A stretch of 46,851 nucleotides of DNA from an uncultured Prevotella sp. (lineage in GTDB: Bacteria > Bacteroidota > Bacteroidia > Bacteroidales > Bacteroidaceae): NCBI GenBank assembly GCA_944319815.1, contig CALUEX010000020.1:1-46851 (forward strand), given 5' to 3'. Position numbers and translations under genes: made by a program. Under the pieces are notes generated by a model. The model did not search any database and was not told where the DNA came from. It worked only from the letters and a program-made list of their open reading frames with translations. Position 1 is the stretch's first letter; every line of letters starts with the position of its first letter. Below are positions 22,422 to 30,781 of this stretch, in pieces.

Positions 22422-24155
22422 ATGAAAAAGTTATTATATACAACCGCTTTGGGGCTTGCCGTACTCTTCACAGGCTGTACCGACTTCCTGGAAGACCAGC
22501 TGCCGCAGGGAACTATCGACAACGAACAGCTGAAAAACCCCGAATATGTGGACGATCTTGTCATCTCGGCTTATGCCGGATGGATTTCGGCGGAGGACAT
22601 CAACTCGTCCTTCTCGATGTGGAATTATGACGTAAGGTCGGACGATGCCTACAAGGGAGGCAACGGAACGGAGGACGGAGACGTGTTCCACAAGCTCGAA
22701 ATATCACAAGGCATCATGACGACGGACTGGAACATCAGCGACATGTGGCAGCGTCTGTACAACTGCATATCGCGTGTCAACACGGCGTTGCAGCAGCTCA
22801 ACCAGCTTGATGAAAGCTCTTATCCGCTAAAGCAGCAGCGTATCGCCGAGATGAAGTTTCTCCGCGGACACGGACATTTTCTCTTGAAGCAACTCTATAA
22901 GAACATAGTCTTTGCCAATGACGAGAACCTTTCGCCCGAGGAATACAACAATCTGTCCAACAGGACATACTCCAACGACGAGGGATGGCAGCAAATAGCC
23001 AACGACTTCCAGTTCGCTTTCGACAACCTTCCTGACACTCAAGCCGACAAGGGGCGTCCTACGAGGGCAGCGGCAGCTGCTTATCTGGCCAAGACTTACC
23101 TCTACAAGGCATACCGTCAGGATAATCCCGACAACAACGAGGTGACGAGTATCAACGCGGAAGACCTGGAGAAGGTGGTTACTTACACCGAGAAATCAAT
23201 CATGCAGGCAGGAGGCTATGGCTTGGAGCCGGACTTCCACAACAACTTCCGCCCCGAACCGCAGTATGAAAACGGGTGCGAGTCGCTTTGGGCGATGCAG
23301 TATTCGATGAACGACGGCACCAAAAACGGCAACTGCAACTGGTCGTTCGGACTCATTGTGCCGAACATTCCAGGCGTGACCGACGGCGGATGCGACTTCT
23401 ACAAACCGAGCCAGAACCTCGTAAACGCGTTCAGAACCGATGCCGAAGGCCATCCCTATTTCGACACTTTCAATGACAATGACTACGACGCGGCCACCGA
23501 AACCGCCGACCCGCGCCTCTTCCTTACCGTTGGAATGCCTGGTTTCCCGTATGAATTCAACTCGAACTACATCATGGACAGGTCGTCAACGTGGAGTCGC
23601 AGCAACGGACTTTACGGCTATTATGTCACGTTGAAGCATAATGTTGACCCCGACGGAGAGTACCTTATAAAAGGTGCGTGGTGGGGAACGCCGATGAACC
23701 ACATCGTAATTCGCTACGCCGACGTGCTCCTTATGCGTGCAGAGGCGCTCATACAGCTTAATGATGGAAGGATTGACGAGGCCGTAAGTCTTATCAATGA
23801 GGTGCGCAACCGTGCAAAGCAAAGCACCGGCATGATTGCCAACTACCCTGCCGAATACGGCTGCACGTTCAATATCCAGCCCTACACAGGCTCTTACAAC
23901 CATGACGAAGCGTTGAAAATGCTGAAGATGGAACGCCGCCTTGAGCTGGCGATGGAGAGCGACAGGTTCTTCGACCTTGTGCGTTGGGGCGAGGCGAAGG
24001 AAGTCCTTGACAAGTATTATGCCGAGGAGGCAGACAACTGCGCGATATATTCCGGCGCGTCGTTCACGAGGAACAAGAACGAGTATCTGCCCATACCGTT
24101 CGCCCAAATCAGTGCAAGCAACGGCCATTACACGCAGAACTGCGGCGGATGGTGA
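22422..24155 (+). CDS. SusD/RagB-like surface glycan-binding lipoprotein
   Basis: This 577-residue protein has a lipobox (LGLAVLFTGC, Cys19). SusD/RagB signatures are DFLEDQLPQGTID, the helical TPR-like section with MKFLRGHGHFLLKQLY, AAAAYLAKTYLYKAY, VIRYADVLLMRAEALIQLN, LINEVRNRA and MERRLELAMESDRFFDLVRWG. It would cap the SusC barrel on the cell surface and bind fructan chains. It lies directly after the SusC gene and just before the DUF4960 gene, with short gaps, so these are one transcript. Confidence 0.95.
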   Translation: MKKLLYTTALGLAVLFTGCTDFLEDQLPQGTIDNEQLKNPEYVDDLVISAYAGWISAEDINSSFSMWNYDVRSDDAYKGGNGTEDGDVFHKLEISQGIMTTDWNISDMWQRLYNCISRVNTALQQLNQLDESSYPLKQQRIAEMKFLRGHGHFLLKQLYKNIVFANDENLSPEEYNNLSNRTYSNDEGWQQIANDFQFAFDNLPDTQADKGRPTRAAAAAYLAKTYLYKAYRQDNPDNNEVTSINAEDLEKVVTYTEKSIMQAGGYGLEPDFHNNFRPEPQYENGCESLWAMQYSMNDGTKNGNCNWSFGLIVPNIPGVTDGGCDFYKPSQNLVNAFRTDAEGHPYFDTFNDNDYDAATETADPRLFLTVGMPGFPYEFNSNYIMDRSSTWSRSNGLYGYYVTLKHNVDPDGEYLIKGAWWGTPMNHIVIRYADVLLMRAEALIQLNDGRIDEAVSLINEVRNRAKQSTGMIANYPAEYGCTFNIQPYTGSYNHDEALKMLKMERRLELAMESDRFFDLVRWGEAKEVLDKYYAEEADNCAIYSGASFTRNKNEYLPIPFAQISASNGHYTQNCGGW

Positions 24156-24184
24156 TATGTTTAACCGACTAAAAAACACATAAC

Positions 24185-25585
24185 ATGAAATTATTTGCAA
24201 ATAAATTAGCGGCCATGTTGTTTGCCGTTGCTGCGGTGTTTGCCGTTGCCGGATGCGACGACGACAACACGTCAGACCTCCGTTTGGACGGGGACGCATG
24301 GCTGACGTCCTTCTCTTTGGACGGATATGAAGGCATAATCGACAACACCGGAAAGACTGTTACGGTGGGAGTGCCCGAGACTTACGACGCACGTGCAATG
24401 GAAGTTACGGCCATTACGGCATCCGAAGGCGCAACGACATCGATGAACGTCGGCGACGTGGCCGACTTCTCGCTGCCCCAGAGCGTGCAGGTTGTCAACG
24501 GCGACGCCTACTTCGAGTACACCGTAAACGTGGTGCACGACGCCGCACGCATAACATCGTTCAAGGCGAACGGCTACATTGGCGTTATCAACGAGCAGAA
24601 CCGCACCATCACCGTGCGTGTGCCCACTACGGCAGACGTAACCGCCATGACCACGGAGATTGTCACTTCAGAGGGCGCTACGGTAACTCCCGCTTCAGGA
24701 CAGGCGGTAGACTTCACCAACCCTGTTGAGTTCACGGTAACTTACAACACCGCAACGGCGGTATATACCGTGACCGTAATCAAGTCAGATGCGCCAAGCG
24801 CAGTGTTCGTAGGACTTGCGGCCACCATCGACGGCCTCGGCCTCGAGGAGCGCGCCGCTGCCGACTGGATGCTGCTTAACGTGGCAAACGCCCAGTACGT
24901 TTCGTTCGAGGACGTGCGCACAGGCAACGTAGACCTTAGCGAATGTAAAGTAATGTGGTGGCACCTGCACATCGACGGCGGCATTGACAACATGGAGAAG
25001 TTTGACAATGCGGCTCCCGAAGCATTGCGGGCCGTACCCGCCGTTAAGGAATTCTACGACAACGGAGGCTGCCTCCTGCTCTCACGCTTCGCCACATACT
25101 ACGCCGCCAAGCTCGGCGCGACGCTCGACGGAGCCAACCCGAACAACTGTTGGGGACAGGTAGAGGAAAGTGGCGAGATAACCTCCGGCCCCTGGAGCTT
25201 CTACGTTGACGGGCATGAGGACCACCCGATATACAGCGGACTCGTGACAACCATCGACGGCAAGCATGGCGTTTACACCTGCGACGCCGGCTACCGCATC
25301 ACCAACAGCACCTGCCAGTGGCACATCGGAAGCGACTGGGGCGGCTATCCCACGCTTGACGACTGGCGCACGCTGCACGGCGGAATCGACCTCGGCTACG
25401 GCGGCGACGGAGCGGTGGTAGTATGGGAATATCCCGCCAACGCCAACGGAGGCCGTATCCTCTGCATCGGCTCGGGAGCATACGACTGGTATTCTTACGA
25501 CGTTGACACCACCGGCGACCAGTATCACGGCAACGTGGCGACGCTCACGCTCAACGCAATCAATTATCTTACAGCAGACAAGTAA
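24185..25585 (+). CDS. DUF4960 surface lipoprotein, probable levan-binding protein
   Basis: This 466-residue lipoprotein (VFAVAGC, Cys24) has two similar immunoglobulin-like repeats: about 35-115 (TSFSLDGYEGIIDNTGKTVT) and 116-195 (TSFKANGYIGVINEQNRTIT). Each ends with a VDFTNPVEFTV- or ADFSLPQ-type strand. A C-terminal DUF4960 domain (about 200-466) follows, rich in Trp/Tyr (CKVMWWHLHIDGG, WHIGSDWGGYPTLDDW). In the B. thetaiotaomicron fructan locus, BT1761 occupies this position and binds levan at the surface, so the same role is inferred. The stop codon abuts a GACAAG-word repeat. Confidence 0.82.
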   Translation: MKLFANKLAAMLFAVAAVFAVAGCDDDNTSDLRLDGDAWLTSFSLDGYEGIIDNTGKTVTVGVPETYDARAMEVTAITASEGATTSMNVGDVADFSLPQSVQVVNGDAYFEYTVNVVHDAARITSFKANGYIGVINEQNRTITVRVPTTADVTAMTTEIVTSEGATVTPASGQAVDFTNPVEFTVTYNTATAVYTVTVIKSDAPSAVFVGLAATIDGLGLEERAAADWMLLNVANAQYVSFEDVRTGNVDLSECKVMWWHLHIDGGIDNMEKFDNAAPEALRAVPAVKEFYDNGGCLLLSRFATYYAAKLGATLDGANPNNCWGQVEESGEITSGPWSFYVDGHEDHPIYSGLVTTIDGKHGVYTCDAGYRITNSTCQWHIGSDWGGYPTLDDWRTLHGGIDLGYGGDGAVVVWEYPANANGGRILCIGSGAYDWYSYDVDTTGDQYHGNVATLTLNAINYLTADK

Positions 25586-25755
25586 ACACGGCAGACGAGT
25601 GGACAAGCACCTCCAAACCTCCCCGAGGGGGAGGCTTCCAATCCGCTTGCGGTAGGGACATTCAAATCAATCGTTAACGATTAAGAATTAACCCACGCCC
25701 ATCCTTTCCCTCCCCCTCGGGGGAGTTGGAGGGGGCCTGTCACCCGCTCGCTTGC
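25574..25755. repeat. Composite palindrome between DUF4960 and first GH32 genes
   Basis: An outer layer of GACAAG/GACGAG words (25574-25608; inverted words CTGTCACCCGCTCGCTTG near 25737-25754) encloses C/G-rich stems: CCTCCCCGAGGGGGAGG at about 25618-25634 and CCTCCCCCTCGGGGGAG at about 25709-25725. This is the same two-family arrangement seen inside the HTCS gene. It fills most of the 197-bp gap. Confidence 0.8.
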
Positions 25756-25782
25756 CAACAATAAAAAAACAACATTGAAATT

Positions 25783-27363
25783 ATGAAGACCATGATATAT
25801 TCATTAGCTTTGGCGGCTATGCTGACGGCGTTCAGCGGCTGCTCTGACGACGACGACTTCGTGCTCACCCAGCGCGACTGGAGCGGCACGACCAACTACT
25901 TCGCTCCCACCGACGAGAGCAAGGCAGACACATATTACAAGCCTTACGTAGGCTACGTGGGCGACCCAATGCCCTTCTACGACCCCGTGGCGCAGGACTT
26001 CAAGGTGCTTTACCTGCAGGACTACCGCCCCAATCCGGCCGACACTTACCACCCCATCTGGGGCGTAAGCACTAAGGACGCGGCCAACTATACTTCGCTC
26101 GGCGAGGTGATACCTACGGGAACGGCCTCAGAGCCCGACGCGGCCATCGGCACGGGCAGCACCATCTATAACGAGGCCGACAAGCTTTACTACACCTTCT
26201 ACACCGGCCACACGAGCAGCCGCGAGGTGGTTATGTACGCAACGTCGGCAGACTTCAAGACGTGGACTAAGAACCGCGCGTTCCGTATGCGCGGCGACGA
26301 CTACGGATACTCCGTCAACGACTTCCGCGACCCGTTCGTCTTCAAGGGCGACGACGGACGCTTCCACATGCTCGTGTCAACCAAGCAGGGCACGAAGGGC
26401 GTCCTGGCCGAGTTCACCTCTGACGACCTGAAGGCATGGAGCCACGCCGGCGTGTTCATGACGATGATGTGGGACAGGTTCTATGAGTGCCCCGACGTGT
26501 TCAAGATGGGCGACTGGTGGTATCTTGTCTACTCGGAGAAGCATGCGGCAATACGCAAGGTGCAGTATTTCAAGGGTCGCACGCTTGACGAACTGAAGGC
26601 AACCACGGCCAACGACGTCGGTATTTGGCCCGACGACCACGAGGGTTTCCTCGACTCGCGCGCCTTCTATGCAGGCAAGACGGCGTCCGACGGCACCAAC
26701 CGTTACATCTGGGGATGGTGCCCCACACGTGCAGGTGAGGACAACACGGCGGTAGGCGCAAGCCCCAACGAGCCGGAGTGGGCCGGCAACCTGGTTGCAC
26801 ACAGGCTCATACAGCATGATGACGGCACGCTGACACTCGGCCCGGTGGCAGGCATCGACGCTAAATACACAAAGCAGGGCGAGGCCAATGTAATGGGGGA
26901 AAGCGAGACAGGAGTGTCTGAAGCCAACGGAACGTACACTCTTACGGGCGACTCTTACATGCTGTTCAGCCGCCTGAACACGCACAACAAGATTTCGTTC
27001 ACTGTGACTACGGCCTCTGCCGACGACCGCTTCGGCATATCGTTTTGCCGCGGAACCGACTCCGAAAAGTACTATTCAATCATAGTCAATCCCGAAGGCA
27101 ACGGCCGCCGCAAAATCAACTTCGAAGAAGAAGGCCCGTCGGGCATCGGCTTCATCGATGGCATTGACAGCTACCTGTTCAACGCTCCGGCGGACAATGT
27201 GTACAACGTTACCGTCTATACGGACAACTCCGTGTGCGTAGTCTACATCAATGACAACGTGGCTTACACAAACCGCATATACGGAAACCAGAAGAACTGC
27301 TGGTCAATAAACAACTATGGCGGCAGCATCGAGGTAAGCAATGTTGACGTGAAGTATTACTAA
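25783..27363 (+). CDS. GH32 lipoprotein, probable surface endo-levanase
   Basis: This 526-residue lipoprotein (LTAFSGC, Cys20, then an acidic SDDDD stretch typical of surface export) has a five-bladed GH32 catalytic domain. The usual WMNDPNG nucleophile motif is replaced by YVGDPMPFY (Asp61). The second and third acidic motifs are normal: FRDP (Asp183) and ECPD (Glu235). A C-terminal beta-sandwich (about 370-526) follows. This matches BT1760, the surface endo-levanase of the B. thetaiotaomicron locus, in length, lipidation and gene position. The altered first motif fits endo-acting or unusual GH32 members. Inulin as substrate cannot be excluded. Confidence 0.85.
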   Translation: MKTMIYSLALAAMLTAFSGCSDDDDFVLTQRDWSGTTNYFAPTDESKADTYYKPYVGYVGDPMPFYDPVAQDFKVLYLQDYRPNPADTYHPIWGVSTKDAANYTSLGEVIPTGTASEPDAAIGTGSTIYNEADKLYYTFYTGHTSSREVVMYATSADFKTWTKNRAFRMRGDDYGYSVNDFRDPFVFKGDDGRFHMLVSTKQGTKGVLAEFTSDDLKAWSHAGVFMTMMWDRFYECPDVFKMGDWWYLVYSEKHAAIRKVQYFKGRTLDELKATTANDVGIWPDDHEGFLDSRAFYAGKTASDGTNRYIWGWCPTRAGEDNTAVGASPNEPEWAGNLVAHRLIQHDDGTLTLGPVAGIDAKYTKQGEANVMGESETGVSEANGTYTLTGDSYMLFSRLNTHNKISFTVTTASADDRFGISFCRGTDSEKYYSIIVNPEGNGRRKINFEEEGPSGIGFIDGIDSYLFNAPADNVYNVTVYTDNSVCVVYINDNVAYTNRIYGNQKNCWSINNYGGSIEVSNVDVKYY

Positions 27364-27383
27364 GCGCGGCAAGGCGTAATGCG

Positions 27384-27465
27384 AAAGACGGCCTTTTGGC
27401 CTGCAAAAGGCCGTCTTTTACCGCCTGAAAGGCCACCTTTTGCAAGCCAAAAGACGGCATATTGC
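27384..27465. terminator. Strong hairpin and related palindromes between the two GH32 genes
   Basis: AAAGACGGCCTTTTG (27384-27398) pairs perfectly with CAAAAGGCCGTCTTT (27404-27418) across a 5-nt loop, followed by TTTA. Two further short palindromes of the AAAGGCCACCTTTTGC family follow up to 27465. This could end or attenuate the transcript, which would make the next genes partly independent. No clear TAnnTTTG promoter was found before the ATG at 27552. Confidence 0.7.
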
Positions 27466-27551
27466 AAACCGCCTGATAATCAGCTGCTTGCGTAACGGCG
27501 GCAAACCGACATACATAAGGCCGAATACTGAATATTGAAAAACTGACAACC

Positions 27552-29345
27552 ATGAAACTGAAAGACATTTTTCTTACATTCGCAGTGGCTCTCGCGCCTG
27601 CCGCATTGTCGGCGGAGTCGAAACTTACGGTGAGCCATCTGGCCAACGAACAGAACATCGTGGCCGTTACGGAAGCGCAGAAATTCCTGCTGCTGCCCGT
27701 GCAGGACGATGCGCCCGAAGCCAAGCTGTGCCTCGTCGAGGCCAACATGCCCGTAACGACTACGATGAACGTGCGCCTTGCACGTGAGAGGGTGGACTAT
27801 TACGTGCCGCTCGACCTGTCGGCTTTCGTCGGCCGCGATGTCAAGGTTGACGTGCAGGGCATGCCTCAAGGCTCGCTCTGCTGGAAGGAAATGCGCCTCT
27901 CCGACACGTTCGACATGGGCAACAAGGAGGCTCACCGTCCGCTATATCACCACACGCCGGCCTACGGCTGGATGAACGACCCTAACGGAATGTTCTACAA
28001 GGACGGCGTTTATCACCTTTATTTCCAGCATAACCCCTACGGCTCTACATGGGGAAACATGCACTGGGGACACTCAACCAGCACGGACTTGGTGCATTGG
28101 CAATATGAGGGCGACGCCCTTCTACCCGACGCCTGGGGCACGGTGTTCAGCGGTTCGGCCGTTGTCGACAAGGACAACACTGCCGGTTTCGGCCGCGATG
28201 CCATAGTAGCTTTCTACACGTCGGCCAAGCCTACGCCGTGGGGTGACGCCCAGATGCAGAGCATTGCGTACAGCACCGACGGCGGAAAGACGTTCACAAA
28301 GTATGCCGGCAACCCTGTGCTGACATCTACTGAACGCGACTTCCGCGACCCGAAGGTGTTTTGGTACGCTCCAGGAAAGCATTGGGTGATGATGCTCGCG
28401 GTAGGTCAGCAGATGCAAATCTTCACCTCCGATAATCTTAAAGAGTGGAAACACGAGAGCGACTTCGGCCTGAAGCATGGCGCGCACGGCGGCGTTTGGG
28501 AGTGCCCCGACCTCATTGAGCTGCCCGTAGAGGGCACAAACGAGAAGCGTTGGGTGCTAATATGCAACATCAACCCCGGCGGCCCGTTCGGCGGAAGCGC
28601 AACGCAATACTTCGTGGGGACGTTTGACGGAAAGAAGTTCACCAACGAGTTTCCCACCAAGACAAAGTGGATGGACTACGGAAAGGACCACTACGCCACC
28701 GTGACTTTCAGCAATGCGCCCGACGGACGCTGCATAGCCCTCGGCTGGATGAGCAACTGGCAGTATGCCGCACAAGTGCCCACGAAGCAATACCGCTCGG
28801 CTAACACCATCGCGCGCGACCTCTCCCTGTACCGCAAGGACGGCGACCTGCTGCTAAGGTGTGCGCCTTCAAAGGAGATAGAGGCGGCTCGTGGGGAGAA
28901 AAAAAGCGTGCCGCAGTTCCGCGTAGGCGATGTTTACAGCATTGAAAACCTGCTCGACGGCAACGACGGAGCTTACGAGATAGAGCTTGAAATACGCAAC
29001 AATGGTGCCGAGAAACTTGCTTTCACGTTGCAGAACGGCAAGGGCGAGAGCGTCGTTATGTACTACGATGCGGCCACGAGGCAGTTTGTCATGGACAGGA
29101 GCAACAGCGGCGAGACATCGTTCAGCCGTGACTTCCCTGCCATGACGGTGTCCCCTGCGACCGGCGGAGATGATTTCAGGCTGCGCCTGTTCGTAGACCG
29201 TTCCAGCATCGAGGCTTTTGTAGACGGCGGAAAGTATGTAATGACTAACATCGTGTTCCCCTCCGAGCCTTACAACTCGATGAAGTTCGAGTCCGTGCGC
29301 GGCTCGTTCACGGTGAAAAAGATGGAGATATATAAGCTGAAATAA
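27552..29345 (+). CDS. GH32 periplasmic exo-fructanase (DUF4980 + GH32)
   Basis: This 597-residue protein has a signal peptide ending PAALSA without a lipobox, so it is probably periplasmic. Residues about 25-125 form the small beta domain seen in front of Bacteroidetes GH32 enzymes (DUF4980). The catalytic propeller starts at about 130: GWMNDPNGMF (Asp143 nucleophile), HWGHSTSTDLVHW, DFRDPKVFW (Asp266), and WECPDLIEL (acid/base Glu317). A C-terminal beta-sandwich has VDRSSIEAFVDGG. It would release fructose from oligosaccharides delivered by the SusC-like receptor. It sits between the surface GH32 and the importer gene. Confidence 0.93.
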   Translation: MKLKDIFLTFAVALAPAALSAESKLTVSHLANEQNIVAVTEAQKFLLLPVQDDAPEAKLCLVEANMPVTTTMNVRLARERVDYYVPLDLSAFVGRDVKVDVQGMPQGSLCWKEMRLSDTFDMGNKEAHRPLYHHTPAYGWMNDPNGMFYKDGVYHLYFQHNPYGSTWGNMHWGHSTSTDLVHWQYEGDALLPDAWGTVFSGSAVVDKDNTAGFGRDAIVAFYTSAKPTPWGDAQMQSIAYSTDGGKTFTKYAGNPVLTSTERDFRDPKVFWYAPGKHWVMMLAVGQQMQIFTSDNLKEWKHESDFGLKHGAHGGVWECPDLIELPVEGTNEKRWVLICNINPGGPFGGSATQYFVGTFDGKKFTNEFPTKTKWMDYGKDHYATVTFSNAPDGRCIALGWMSNWQYAAQVPTKQYRSANTIARDLSLYRKDGDLLLRCAPSKEIEAARGEKKSVPQFRVGDVYSIENLLDGNDGAYEIELEIRNNGAEKLAFTLQNGKGESVVMYYDAATRQFVMDRSNSGETSFSRDFPAMTVSPATGGDDFRLRLFVDRSSIEAFVDGGKYVMTNIVFPSEPYNSMKFESVRGSFTVKKMEIYKLK

Positions 29346-29347
29346 AA

Positions 29348-29422
29348 GCCCCCACCCGGCCTCCCCGCAGGGGAGGTGATGTGCAAACCTTGCTCCTCCC
29401 CTCGGGGAGGCCGGGAGGGGGC
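29348..29422. repeat. C/G-rich palindrome between GH32 and MFS genes
   Basis: Arms at about 29348-29376 and 29395-29422 are near-perfect inverted repeats of GGCCTCCCC words, each with an internal small stem. It can form a very stable RNA hairpin between two operon genes. Confidence 0.88.
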
Positions 29423-29442
29423 GGCCCCAAAAACTGATAACA

Positions 29443-30669
29443 ATGAACAACAAGACTGATTATATGAAGCTCCTGCCCGTGATGCTGTGCTTCTTCGCCA
29501 TGGGCTTCGTTGACCTTGTGGGCATAGCCTCAAACTATGTCAAGGCCGACCTCGGGCTTAGCGACTCCGTGGCCAACGTCTTCCCGTCGATGGTGTTCTT
29601 CTGGTTCCTCATCTTCTCCGTGCCCACGGGGATGCTGATGAACCGCATCGGGCGCAAGAAGACGGTGCTCCTGTCGCTCGTCGTCACCATAGTGTCTCTC
29701 GTAATACCCCTCATGGGTAACGGTTTCTATGTCATGCTGGCATCGTTCTGCCTGCTCGGCATAGGCAACGCGCTGATGCAGACGTCACTCAATCCGCTCA
29801 TCTCCACAGTAGTCCGTGGCGGCAACCTTGCCAGCACGCTCACCTTCGGCCAGTTCGTGAAGGCCATAGCGTCGTTCCTCGCGCCTTACATCGCCATGTG
29901 GGGCGCCACGGCGGCCATACCTTCGTTCGGCTTCGGGTGGAAAGTGCTCTTCCTGGTTTACCTCGTCGTCGGCGTATTGTCAGCCCTCTTACTCTTCGTT
30001 ACGCCGATAGAGGAGGAGAAGACGAGCGACAAGCAGACGAGTGACAAGCAGACGAGCAGACAAGGAAACCAGCAGGGCAAGTCGGCTTGTATGCTTGTTT
30101 GCTCGTCGCTTGTTAACTGTTTCAAGTTGCTTGGCAAGCCCATCGTGCTGCTGTCGTTCCTCGGCATCATGTGCCACGTAGGTATCGACGTGGGCACCAA
30201 CACCACTGCGCCGAAGCTGTTGATTGAACGCTTGGGCATGACGCTTAACGAGGCGGCCTTCGCCACGAGCCTTTACTTCATCTTCCGCACCGTGGGCTGC
30301 CTCACGGGCTCGTTCTTCCTGCGGGTTATGAGCGGGCGCACGTTCTTCACGGTTAGCGTCGTCATGATGGCGTTGAGCATGGTGGGGATGCTTTTCGGCA
30401 CGTCGGCCGCTGTGCTCTATGTAGCCATAGCCCTCGTTGGCTACGGCAACTCCAACATCTTCTCAATCGTGTTCTCGCAGGCGTTGCTGGCCATCCCCGA
30501 CAAGCAGAACGAGGTTTCGGGCCTCATGATAATGGGCTTGTTCGGAGGCACGGTGTTCCCCCTCGTAATGGGCTTTGCCTCCGACGCCGCAGGGCAGGCC
30601 GGGGCAGTGGCTGTGATGGCCGTCGGAGTAATCTATCTTTTCAGTTACATTAAAAGAATTAAAGACTAA
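29443..30669 (+). CDS. MFS sugar transporter, probable fructose importer
   Basis: This 408-residue protein has 12 predicted membrane helices. MFS motif RIGRKK follows helix 2, and MGFVDLVGIASNYVKADLGL in helix 1 resembles the fucose/hexose:proton symporter (FucP/GGP) group. The gene lies between a periplasmic GH32 and a fructokinase, matching the importer position of the B. thetaiotaomicron fructan locus, so fructose uptake across the inner membrane is inferred. The central cytoplasmic loop (about residues 193-224) is encoded by GACAAGCAGACGAG-word repeats and their inverted partner (30021-30113). This lengthens the loop with a KTSDKQTSDKQTSRQGNQQG stretch. Confidence 0.9.
   Translation: MNNKTDYMKLLPVMLCFFAMGFVDLVGIASNYVKADLGLSDSVANVFPSMVFFWFLIFSVPTGMLMNRIGRKKTVLLSLVVTIVSLVIPLMGNGFYVMLASFCLLGIGNALMQTSLNPLISTVVRGGNLASTLTFGQFVKAIASFLAPYIAMWGATAAIPSFGFGWKVLFLVYLVVGVLSALLLFVTPIEEEKTSDKQTSDKQTSRQGNQQGKSACMLVCSSLVNCFKLLGKPIVLLSFLGIMCHVGIDVGTNTTAPKLLIERLGMTLNEAAFATSLYFIFRTVGCLTGSFFLRVMSGRTFFTVSVVMMALSMVGMLFGTSAAVLYVAIALVGYGNSNIFSIVFSQALLAIPDKQNEVSGLMIMGLFGGTVFPLVMGFASDAAGQAGAVAVMAVGVIYLFSYIKRIKD
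30021..30113 (+). repeat. GACGAGCGACAAGCA-word repeat inside the MFS gene
   Basis: Words GACGAGCGACAAGCAGACGA (from 30021) and GTGACAAGCAGACGAG are followed at 30083-30113 by imperfect inverted words (GCTTGTATGCTTGTTTGCTC). The block is in frame within the loop between helices 6 and 7. It is the same family as 16016-16151 and 17885-17913. Confidence 0.88.
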
Positions 30670-30674
30670 AAAGC

Positions 30675-30767
30675 AAGCCCCCTCCCGGCCTCCCCGAAGG
30701 GAGGAGGGTGGCAATGACTGCCTGATACATCCTGTCACCTCCCCACGGGGAGGCCGGGAGGGGGCTT
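30675..30767. repeat. C/G-rich palindrome between MFS and fructokinase genes
   Basis: Arms 30675-30704 and 30738-30767 (AAGCCCCCTCCCGGCCTCCC words and inverse) form a long stem. It is the same family as 29348-29422 and 31673-31707. Confidence 0.9.
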
Positions 30768-30781
30768 ATAATTTTACAATC

